Both the position numbers and the translations under genes were made by a program. 64,000 nt of DNA, from NCBI GenBank assembly GCA_011033025.1, contig WFMF01000404.1, forward strand, positions 1-64,000. The letters are read 5' to 3'. The stretch comes from Beroe forskalii (taxonomy: Eukaryota; Ctenophora; Nuda; Beroida; Beroidae). Positions within the stretch are counted from its first letter, which is position 1; each line of letters begins with the position of its first letter. Positions 12,101-20,300 of this stretch are shown here, piece after piece. Below the pieces are notes generated by a model that worked only from the letters and a program-made list of their open reading frames with translations, made no database searches and was not told the DNA's origin.

Positions 12101-15100
12101 CCTTCCTGGCTATAGGTGGGTTTTCAGAGGGACTTTGCCGAAACAGACTTAAGTCAAAAAGCGGACTTCAGTAAAAATTGTAGTGTAGTAAAAAAATTTG
12201 CAATTGACTTTTTACTGAATTTAGTTTTTTCGACTTAATCCTGTTTCAGAAAGGACTCCCAGATTGGTCAATGTCAAATGCCGAGTTTCACTATACAGAA
12301 AATGCATTATTAGCATTGTTCACCTGCCTAATAATTTTTGCCATTTCCATTTTTCAACCATCTCCCCCTGCCGTGATTAACTGTAATTGATTGAAATTCC
12401 CTATAATTACCTCGGATCTTAGAGGACTCATATAGTGGCAATTGAAATTAATTAATTGGTTGATGAATCACTCCCTCATCACTTATTTACCTACCTCCTC
12501 TTGTACCTATTGAAGGTTCTTGCTGGTTCTTAAATTTATTTGGTTAAGTTATTTTTGAATTAACTAACTTTAATTAACTAGTTAATTTAATTGGTTAATA
12601 AATTTGTTAATTAATTGCCTAATTAATTTGTTAATTAATTGGTTAATTAGTTGGTTAATCAATTGGTTAATTAATTGTTTAATTAATTGGTTAATTATTC
12701 TGTTAATTAATTGGTTAATTAATCGGTTAATTAATCGATTAATTAATTGGTTAATTAATTGGTTAATTAATTGGTAAATAATTGTTAAATAAATTGTTAA
12801 TTAATTGTTTAATTAATTGACTAATTATTCTGTTAATTAATTGTTTAATTAATTGGTTATTTAATTGATTAATTAATTGGTTAATTAATTGTTTTATGCC
12901 CTCCATCTCCAGGTATTGCGCGTATGTTGAACGTGTTCCCGCTCTCTGCTATCCTAAACATCGGCCTCCGAACTAAGATCCCCTGCAAATTCCAGCTTAT
13001 GATGTGGTGGGCAGGTAGGCGTGACGTCATCAATTCACTTATGTAAACCCTGATAATGACGTCATCAGCTCACTCATGTAGACCCTGATAATGACGTCAT
13101 CAATTCAGAGTTCTAAAACATCAAGATAATTTATTAATTCATCGTTCTAGAACATTAAAATGACTGCATCAATTCAGATAAGCACATTACGCACTATCAC
13201 GCGCTGCAAAAAAGCACATCAAAATAACCCCCACTCGCCCAGGCCTGCGGGGAGCTATAGCCTTCGCTCTGGCAGCTGAGTACTCGGAGGGAGACGCTCG
13301 TCGGATTATCCTAACCACCACACTGGTCATAGTACTGGCTACCGTGCTGGTGAACGGAAGTGCTACTACCGCTGTCCTCGAGCTACTCAGGATCAGGTGT
13401 GTTTTTATACGTGTTTTTAGTTCATGCGGCGTGATTTGATACATGTTGTTAGTGCACCTCGCGTGATTTGATACGTATTTTGTACTGAGTACTCGCTACC
13501 GTGCTGGTGAACGGAAGTGCTACTACCGCTGTACTCGAGCTACTCAGGATCGTTTTGTGCTGGTCATAGTACTGGCTACCGTGCTGGTGAACGGAAGTGC
13601 TACTACCGCTGTACTCGAGCTACTCAGGATCAGGTGTGATTTTATACGTGTTTTTTAGTTCATGCGGCGTAATTTGATAGGTGTTTTAGTGTATGAGGCG
13701 TGATTTGATTGGTGTTTTTAGTACATGCGGCGTGATTTGATTGGTGTTTTTAGTGCACCCGGCGTGATTTGATACGTGTTTCAGAGTAGCTTACTTGCCC
13801 GGCTTTGTTACCAAAGGAAAACATTTCCTTGCGTTCCAAAAAGGTAGAAAACATCTACAACGACTCACTCAGCTGTATCGTTTCTCAGGGTTGGAATAGT
13901 GGAGGATGCAGAGACAGACCACATTATAAACCAGCTAGCTCAGAAAAACATCGGAGACGAGGACTTGTATCGGCTCCAGGAGCAAACAGGTGAGGAGAAT
14001 TGACAGGATTCTGGAGAAACTAACTATGTATGTGGTCAGTGGTGTAGTGGTATCGATTTGAGCACAGGATCGAAAGATCCTGAGTTCGAATCCCGGCCAG
14101 CGCCACTTAGGAGAATTGAGGGCAGTGTTAAGAAACGCCGACTTTCCTCAGGCAGACCTAAGGCGGACTTCAAGCGGACTCACCCTAAGCTTAACCAAAA
14201 CACTAACATGGTAGTTACGTGAACCCCAGGCACCACTGTTTTAATTTACTGTTTTACATCCACTTTCTGACAAGTTGATATCTCCCCAATTTACTTTTGT
14301 ACACCCACTTTTAGACAAGTTGATATCTCCCCAGTTTACTTTTGTACATCCACTTTTTGACAAGTGATATTTCCCCAATTTACTTTTGACAAGTTGATTT
14401 ACCCAATTTACTGTTTTTCATCCACTTTTTGACAAGTGATATTTCCCCAATTTACTGTTTTACATCCACTTTTTGACAAGTTGATATCTCCCCAATTTAC
14501 TTTTGTACACCCACTTTTCTGACAAGTTGATATCTCCCCAATTCACTGTTTTACATCCACTTCCTGACAAGTGATATCTCCCCAATTTACTTTTGTACAT
14601 CCACTTCTTGACAAGTTGATATCTCCCCAATTTACTGTTGTACACCCACTTTCTGACAAGTTGATAACTCCCCCCAAGGTCATAGGGTGGAGGTTCTGAC
14701 AAGTACACCCACTTCTTGACAAGTTGATATCTCCCCAGGATTAGGTGAGATAGGGTGGAGGTTCCTAAAGACAGATTACTCCTACCTTGTCCCTTATATT
14801 CTTATCTCATTAGGTTTAGGTGAGATAGGGTGGAGGTTCCTAAAGACAGATTACTCCTACCTGGTCCCTTATATTCTTATCTCCCCAGGTTTGGGTGAGA
14901 TAGGGTGGAGGTTCCTCAAGACAGATTACTCCTACCTTGTCCCTTATATTCTTATCTCATCAGGTTTAGGTGAGATAGGATGGAGGTTCCTAAAGACAGA
15001 TTACTCCTACCTTGTCCCTTATATTCTTATCTCATTAGGTTTAGGTGAGATAGGGTGGAGGTTCCTAAAGACAGATTACTCCTACCTGGTACCGCTCTTC

Positions 15101-16130
15101 ACTATCGAGGGACAGACAACGGCAGAGGTGGGTTGTCGTTCTGATTGTTATTCTGAGATACTTAGTTTCCCAATAACAGGAATTAAGCAGGAAATGAACA
15201 ATTAGTGGTCATAATATTACAATCGCAATATCCGCAATAAAGATGAAAGTAATAAAAGATTTAACATTCAATTCTTTCTAGTTTGCCCGGGGTTTTTTAA
15301 GGGATTAATAAAGACGCGCATTTTACAGTGCGCACAATTCTTTCTGGTTTGCCCTTCTTTTATTGCCTTAATCCTTTTTGAGTTATAAGTTATAACCCGT
15401 CTTAGGAATAAGGCTGCCCTGCCAAGAATTTAATTTTTAAATCTCAGCAACTGTAATATTCAATATCGAATAAACTCCGGAGGCGTTTGATAACCATTAA
15501 ATAACAACTTCCCTCTGCAGGCGTTTCACCGGTGTGGCGTGGTTGGTCGGTGGTTAACTTCAGATCCTTGGTGGTGTATTACACTAATCTAACTCCCCCA
15601 GGCGTTTCCCATGGTGTGGCGTGGTGGGTAGGTGGTTAACTTCAGATCCTTGGTGGTGTATTACACTAATCTAACTCCCCCAGGCGTTTCCCATGGTGTG
15701 GCGTGGTGGGTAGGTGGTTAACTTCAGATCCTTGGTGGTGTATTACACTAATCTAACTCCCCCAGGCGTTTCCCATGGTGTGGCGTGGTGGGTAGGTGGT
15801 TAACTTCAGATCCTTGGTGGTGTATTACACTAATCTAACTCCCCAGGCGTTTCCCATGGTGTGGGGTGGTGGGTAGGTGGTTAACTTCAGATCCTTGGTG
15901 GTGTATTACACTAATCTAACTCCCCCAGGCGTTTCCCATGGTGTGGCGTGGTTGGTAGGTGGTTAACTTCAGATCCTTGGTGGTGTATTACACTAATCTA
16001 ACTCCCCCAGGCGTTTCCCTGGTGTGGCGTGGTTGGTAGGTGGTTAACTTCAGACAGACAAGTGGAGAGACAGGAGAGCATTGGAGATGATGATGTTTCC
16101 ATTCTAGAGGATAACTTCAACAGAGGTTAG
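3145..16130 (+). CDS. Endosomal-type Na+/H+ exchanger (SLC9A6/7/9-like), 3' part of gene, nine exons
   Basis: The product would swap Na+ or K+ for H+ across endosome or Golgi membranes. Exons with GT-AG borders: 3145-3254, 9795-9900, 11160-11231, 11903-12115, 12913-13014, 13243-13396, 13889-13989, 15039-15127 and 16011-16130 (stop TAG). Family hallmarks in order are [90 protein letters not shown] and a C-terminal tail with W..F..D..YL.P, then acidic residues. The exons from 11160 to the stop join in phase as 283 codons including the stop. The N-terminal exons lie outside the window or are unrecognised. Exon 9795-9900 ends in phase 2 but the next exon found needs phase 1, so the exon(s) for the following transmembrane region are missing from my reading. 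Introns hold many repeats, and several exons have partial tandem copies. The family call rests on motifs remembered from vertebrate NHE6/7/9; plasma-membrane NHEs fit less well. Confidence 0.88.
4481..4628. mobile_element. Small foldback element
   Basis: The left end ACACTCAGTTTCTTTTATAA and the right end TTATAAAAGAAACTGAGTGT are exact inverted repeats, extended by further AAGTTTCTT/AATCCTAGGCTA repeats inside. The flanks share a duplicated CTGTTAAAGAAACAAA sequence. It lies in the first visible exchanger intron; 3255-4480 and 4629-5200 hold nothing else I recognise beyond scattered TGTACATTGTACAT motifs. Confidence 0.7.
5202..7188. repeat. 33-bp minisatellite, about 60 units
   Basis: Near-perfect head-to-tail copies of a 33-bp unit (core GAATACCTATACATTTCACT followed by GTGTACTAGCACT). 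The main variants are CTAGCACT, CTAACACT and CTAATACT. Because 33 is divisible by three and the unit has no stop in several frames, long open frames appear on both strands (for example [11 protein letters not shown] repeated). There are a few indel units near 5365, 5490, 5670, 5730, 5943 and 6772. It lies in the exchanger intron between 3254 and 9795. Confidence 0.97.
7590..8420 (+). pseudogene. Degenerate CR1/Jockey-like LINE, C-terminal reverse transcriptase region
   Basis: The reading frame up to 8023 contains [31 protein letters not shown] and [16 protein letters not shown], the conserved segment after the catalytic domain of non-LTR retrotransposon polymerases. After a stop, the element continues in other frames ([34 protein letters not shown]). 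Frameshifts and stops make it dead. It lies in the exchanger intron in the same orientation as the gene. Confidence 0.8.
8464..8623. mobile_element. Inverted-repeat element, family C, diverged copy
   Basis: The ends GTAATCAATTTTTGGCC and ATTATGTGAACGATCC, with internal CCCCCTCCCCCTTGTAATCA, match the element at 19146-19272 in a diverged form. It is non-coding and sits in an exchanger intron. Confidence 0.6.
8640..9461. other. Intronic stretch, nothing recognised
   Basis: AT-rich sequence with a short GC-rich patch (GCGCGCACGCGCGG near 8980). I see no exon with homology to the exchanger, no RNA gene and no transposon ends. Confidence 0.4.
9462..9790. repeat. TGACCCCCTACTGA minisatellite
   Basis: Imperfect 14-16-bp units (TGACCCCCTACTGA, TGGTGACTCCC, CAGATCTTCTATTGATCC) run directly into the acceptor TTTCCCCCAG of the exon at 9795, so the array supplies the pyrimidine-rich 3' end of the intron. 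The same unit family occurs at 1636, 20870 and 24801. Confidence 0.85.
10446..10659. mobile_element. Foldback element filled with GATC/AGCGCT palindromes
   Basis: The ends are inverted (CAGATGTTGACCTTGCAATCGGCGC and its near reverse complement). The interior is about five units of a roughly 38-bp repeat containing GATCAGCGCTGATC and CGGCGGTGAAT. There is no coding frame. It lies in the interval where a missing exchanger exon is expected. Confidence 0.75.
10735..10830. repeat. GGTTAACCGG-type repeat
   Basis: Short degenerate repeats of AACGGTTAACCGGTTT and ACGGTTAAG. A related, longer array lies at 25905-26230 in the protease gene. Confidence 0.6.
11000..11135. repeat. Approximately 50-bp tandem repeat, nearly three units
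   Basis: Units of CACTAAGTTAACTCATTTCA plus GGACTGTTAACTGCGTTTAT repeat head to tail just upstream of the exon at 11160. GTTAAC palindromes recur within each unit. Confidence 0.85.
11253..11461. promoter_or_regulatory. Eleven-unit 19-bp array of GTCACGTGAC palindromes
   Basis: Eleven head-to-tail 19-bp units ATTGTCACGTGACGCGCGC plus a partial twelfth start 21 bp after the donor of the exon ending at 11231. Eight units keep the exact decamer GTCACGTGAC; the others differ by one base, and every unit retains ACGTGA. This decamer equals the CLEAR consensus bound by TFEB/MITF-type bHLH-Zip factors in vertebrates. The array is intronic in an endosomal exchanger gene. A regulatory role is inference; a plain minisatellite is the null. 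Confidence 0.5.
11491..11568. mobile_element. Foldback with GCGTAATACGC arms
   Basis: The left arm TGGCGTAATACGCTGCGCTT continues for about 25 bp and is matched by the right arm ending in GCAGCGTATTACGCCG. The spacer is under 30 bp and contains TTACGTAA. The arms resemble those of the palindrome at 29235-29365. Confidence 0.7.
11851..11886 (+). pseudogene. Partial copy of the start of exchanger exon 11903-12115
   Basis: After a TAG acceptor, the sequence encodes [11 protein letters not shown], a diverged duplicate of [11 protein letters not shown] at the start of the exon at 11903. The offset is 52 bp, so use of this acceptor with read-through would shift the frame. It looks like a local duplication of the acceptor plus the first 30 or so coding bases. 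Confidence 0.6.
12540..12893. repeat. TTAATTGGTTAA minisatellite
   Basis: About 30 imperfect 11-12-bp units of GGTTAATTAATT and variants fill the 3' half of the intron before the exon at 12913. Confidence 0.9.
13020..13105. promoter_or_regulatory. Three TGACGTCA palindromes in a short tandem repeat
   Basis: Just after the donor at 13015, TGACGTCATCA-type motifs appear three times with spacings of 30-40 bp, embedded in a repeated TATGTAGACCCTGATAA segment. TGACGTCA is the CREB/ATF site. Function is unproven and the motif may simply ride on the repeat. Confidence 0.35.
13495..13636 (+). pseudogene. Two partial copies of exchanger exon 13243-13396
   Basis: 13495-13553 and 13560-13636 repeat the 3' part of the exon, coding for [19 protein letters not shown]. 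The second copy also keeps the donor AG/GTGTGA. They are separated and followed by repeats of GCGTGATTTGATACGTGTTTT that also occur after the true donor. The array therefore spans exon end plus intron start. Neither copy has a clear acceptor of its own. Confidence 0.75.
14034..14104 (+). mobile_element. tRNA-derived SINE head
   Basis: TGGTGTAGTGG fits the Pol III A box and AGTTCGAATCC the B box with normal spacing, and AGGATCGAAAGATCCT forms a hairpin between them. The acceptor arms do not pair well, so this is a retroposed tRNA relative rather than a working tRNA. It sits in the exchanger intron after 13989. Confidence 0.6.
14257..14738. repeat. Approximately 45-bp tandem repeat that ends in a splice acceptor
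   Basis: About ten units of GACAAGTTGATATCTCCCCA plus ATTTACTTTTGTACATCCACTT. Each carries a pyrimidine-rich TATCTCCCCAA, and the last mutates to TATCTCCCCAG, which serves as the acceptor in front of the first exon copy at 14739. Confidence 0.85.
14739..15038 (+). repeat. Four in-frame tandem copies of the start of exchanger exon 15039-15127
   Basis: Acceptor plus exon start is repeated with an exact 75-bp period: possible exon starts at 14739, 14814, 14889, 14964 and 15039. Each unit encodes [17 protein letters not shown] and then PYILIS before the next acceptor. Since 75 is divisible by three and no unit has a stop, the block reads through from 14739 to 15127. The transcript could use any acceptor, adding zero to four extra 25-residue repeats to the cytosolic tail just after the last membrane segment. 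Confidence 0.8.
15521..16010 (+). repeat. Six tandem copies of the start of the exchanger's last exon
   Basis: Acceptor-plus-exon-start units begin at 15521, 15602, 15684, 15766, 15847 and 15929, and the functional last exon at 16011, a period of 81-82 bp. Only 15521 and 16011 keep the reading AF...[11 protein letters not shown]; copies 2-6 have one extra base (CCCATGG for CCCTGG) and reach a stop. The first copy stops after about 25 residues. The copies look like decoy acceptors giving truncated tails. Confidence 0.85.
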
Positions 16131-17327
16131 ATTATTTACCGGAATATCTGTTGCTGTGGAAAATCTGAGCTTTTTTCTTTTTTTTCGGGAGCATAAATTC
16201 ATCTGAGTTTTTCTTTGGGTTTATGGAGAGAATGGATTCATCAGAGTTTTTATTGCTTAAGATTCCAACCTTCAGAAACTTTAACCTCCACATAATCCAT
16301 TCGTTGTAATACTCCGATAGTTTCGTGTCAGCGAAGAAAGGAACCGTCAAATTCAAATTATTATTCACATACTTGTTTCATTCGATGTGTATATATTTTT
16401 GTCTTTAATTGACCCATATCTGGGACTTCACTGTTCATTTTTGCATTTGGTTTAACGTTACCAACGCTTCACCAGAGCATCCCTATTTTCCAGGAAATGA
16501 CTATACCATTTTAAAGGATATTGAGCAGTAGCTAGTGCTAAGTGGTAAGCTCGTAGCATGTTAAGCACGGGAATTTGATAGAATTTGAAAGTATCCTTGG
16601 AAATGTCGCAAGTTCTGAGAATGCTTTCTGAAATTTCCACACGGACGCCATTTGTACGTACGTGATACTGATTTAACCTTATCGCGCGTACGTACATTGC
16701 GCCGCGCGGAAATTTAAGAATGATCCTCATCTGTCTTACTCTCATCAGCACTGCAATCTTAAAAGTGACCAGTTTTTCCTTCTGGGTTCACGTTTTATTT
16801 ACTATTGTCGAACGTTGTTTGACCCATTGGTTTCTCCAAAAACTCTACGGGTTTTTGTGCGTGTTGGGGGCAGACAACTTCTGGCAACTATCAATTTCTC
16901 TTGCATAAAAAGCATCGGTTTATCTCTGTACTCCATTATGTATTCTTCTTGCATCCTTCGACAATTTATCTTACCCATGCATTTATTTCATGATTGATCA
17001 CGATGCCCTTAGGAGCCTTTGAATAATGTTTTGGGTTTAGAGTTTTCCAGCATGTAATGAAAACACAACAAAAAACATTTAATAGCTGAAGATTTAATGA
17101 AATATGCAGGTTACAATATAGTCTAGCCATTCTCAACAATTTCCCTTTTTTCAACAATTTCCCTTTTTTCAACAATTTCCCTTTTTCGAAGTTGAAATTT
17201 GTCCCTGCCTCAATAAAAATATCAATAAAGCTATCATAATTGTTGAACAGTCTTTTGACTATATCCTGGCCATTACCCATTCCACCATTGCTGCCCTTAA
17301 AACGTTCTACATTTCACTTCAAACTGA
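16131..17327. other. Interval between two convergent genes
   Basis: It separates the exchanger stop codon from the protease stop codon on the other strand. I see no exon, RNA gene or transposon end. CAACAATTTCCCTTTTT is repeated three times at 17136-17185. A + strand TTTATT near 16983 would read AATAAA for the protease transcript, but this is weak. Confidence 0.5.
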
Positions 17328-20300
17328 CTACACCGCTTCGTACGCTTCAATCTCCGTAAACTCGAGACAATTCTCCGTTGGTTGGAAGAACCACAGTCCC
17401 ATTCCTTCCACACCCCCGCAATCCAACCAATAGGTCTGATCCTCCACCGAACTGCCACCCCTCACTCTGAAATAGAAATAGAAATATTAAACTTAACCTA
17501 TTTTGAAACGCAAGGAAAATATTTTTCTTGGGTCGTCAATACCAGGCAAGACAGGTGCTGGTAGCGTAGGTCCGTTAAGTTTTTAGTCCTTGGCTGACAC
17601 CCAGGTCTGATGTTTATGCTACTTTGCACGTTTTCTATTTCTAACAAAAAACATGGGGAACGAAAATATGGGGATATTTTGTTTTATTTCTCCATGAAAA
17701 TTTCAAAATTATGTGATGTTTGACTCACCTGATCGTGTTCTGGGCACATTGATTCATGCTGCGGTCGTTCGTCATAGCGTACATCTTAACTCCGTCCAGT
17801 CGGACGCTATTGCTGTTAAACTTGCCGTTGATAACCTTGACTTTACCAATCCTGTATACCCCGTCAAAGTAGTACTTGAACCACTGGTTCTGTCCCGAGC
17901 ACTCTGGAGAATTAGAGGCAGGAATTAGGGAATAAAGGAATTTAAACAGGAAATTAAAAGAGGAATTTTAACAGGAATTGAAACAGGAATCAAAAACAGG
18001 AATTAGGGAATTAAGGAATTAAAACATGAATTAGGGAATTAACAACAGGAATGAAGGAATTAAAAAACGGATTAGGGAATAAAGGAATTAAATCATGAAT
18101 TAAGCAATAAAAACAGGAATATCGGAATTAAAAACAGGAATTAGTGAATCGAAAAACAGGAATTAAATTTAAAACAGGATGACTTGAGATTCTAACAATT
18201 GCTCGCGCAACTCTACACAGCAGTAAGAACCTGTTGTTTAAAGTTGCACGTGCAATTGTTAGCATCTAAGTTATCGAGCACTCCTTTTCGAGCGATCTGC
18301 ACACAAATGCGTCAAGCATATCACCCAAATAAAATGTGTCAAGCTCACCAAACACTCAAACAGACCTGTGTGGCTGGCTGTGTTGAGATCTCCATCCACG
18401 GCGAATTCCGCGACCCTGTCCCAGTACTGCGACGTCATAGCTACTCGGGATGCCCTCAGAAACCTCCCAAAGCGATCATCATCCTCATCTTCTTCCTCAT
18501 CATTATCATCATTGCCGCCGCATTTCCCGCAGGATTTCGGGCAGTTTTCTGCCATGAAATCCACGAACTCCCCGGTTTCACAGTACGATGTCGCCCATCC
18601 CGGACAGTTGTCTCGATACTCCGCCTGATCAAATATTGTTAGTTAATGGGTCAGGGTGTACGGCATTATATTTTATCTTGAGACATTTCATCTCACAGCA
18701 TTTCATGTTGAGACATTTCATCTCAGGACATTTCATATCACGACATTTTATCTTCCTATCCTAACCCTCACCATAACCCAAACCGAAACAAAAACTCTTA
18801 CCCAAATCCAAACCCTTACCTTTGCGTCGAGTTGATATATTGTGAGATGAAGTGTCTCAAGATGAAATGTCCGTTCTCCGCCTTATCAAATGTTGATGGA
18901 TAATAAACAGCTCTTGAGCAGAGATAAGCAAAGTTTTAATAACAAAACAGTAAATTAAAATTTCTTAAATCATCAGCGCTTTTATCAGTTATCATACCTA
19001 GTTCATAATCTAAAATGTGATTGTATAAAGTAGTGCTGTAAAGTTTAATACTCTTTACCTTATCCTCACAATCCTTATCCTCATCCTCGTCATCTTCATC
19101 GTAATCATCTATATCATCACTATCGTCCAGATCCTCACCTAAATAGGGATCGTTCACATATTACGTAATCACCTAGGTGAAGGGGGGTTTCAAATGATTA
19201 CGCTTGATTACAGGGAGGGGGGTGAGGGTTGAAAATGGCCAAAAATTAATTACGTAATATGTGAACGATCCCATAGTGAAAAATATCTATAGACGTCCAA
19301 AAAGGTTCTAAACCTCTTTTAAAAATTTCTCACAAAACCGCCGTTTGTACGTTCGTGATACTGATTGAGTTTCAACGTTATAACAAGTAAAAGGCTATTG
19401 ATATATCCACGTTGGACTGAAATTACAGTTTAATTTCAATCATATCCAATCACACCTATGAAGTCAGAAATCCACGAAAAATAGCATCATAGCCCTAAAA
19501 CTGTCACAGTAACTGTTTAAAACACTCACCTATTAACCAGTAGGTAGACTCAGGGAAGTGGCAGATGTTCCTGCCTCTTTTGAAGTAGACATACCCGGAG
19601 TTTCCCCAGTCTTTGCCCCACGAGTTTTTAACCTGGGAATTTAATATGACGAGTTTTAACCAATAACCCTTAGATCAATTTAATATGACGAGTTTTTAAC
19701 CTGAGAATTTAATATTCAAGTGTAGCCAACTGTGGAGAATCTTGAGCTGAGCTTGGTAATCGATTCAGCATCCTTTAAAAGCATATTATGGGAGCTTAAA
19801 GTGGTGCCAGAGTGCTCAAAAAGATATCTTATTTTTGACAAACTTCTGCAAATATGCCTCCATTTTATTTTGAGTTTCCAATAACATTGCTTGCCAAAGT
19901 TTGCCTACCCCCCTATAAATCTGTTTTTAACCTCCCACGCGGCTGAAGTGTAGCCGACTGTTGAGACCGCGTGCCAACCGTCTGAGTTCTCCGTCCAACA
20001 TCCGTCGTAGTACCTGTGATATAAGAATATCAGTGATATTCATAAACAGGATTAAAACAGGATTAAAACAGGATTAAACAGGATTAAAACAGGATTAAAA
20101 CAGGATTAAAACAGGATTAAAACAGGATTAAAACAGGATTAAAACAGGATTAAAACAGGATTAAAACAGGATTAAAACAGGATTAATCCTGTGTAATCCT
20201 GTTTAATCCTGATATTCATATTGTCTACCATTATGGGGAACGGAAATATGGAAATTATTTTCCGTAAAATGTCTCGTAAGGCATGAATAACCTCATTGTC

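Noticed and set aside
14034..14104. Functional tRNA gene
   Set aside because: A and B boxes are present but the acceptor stem does not pair and the anticodon arm is merged; it fits a SINE head better. The same applies to 54803-54880.
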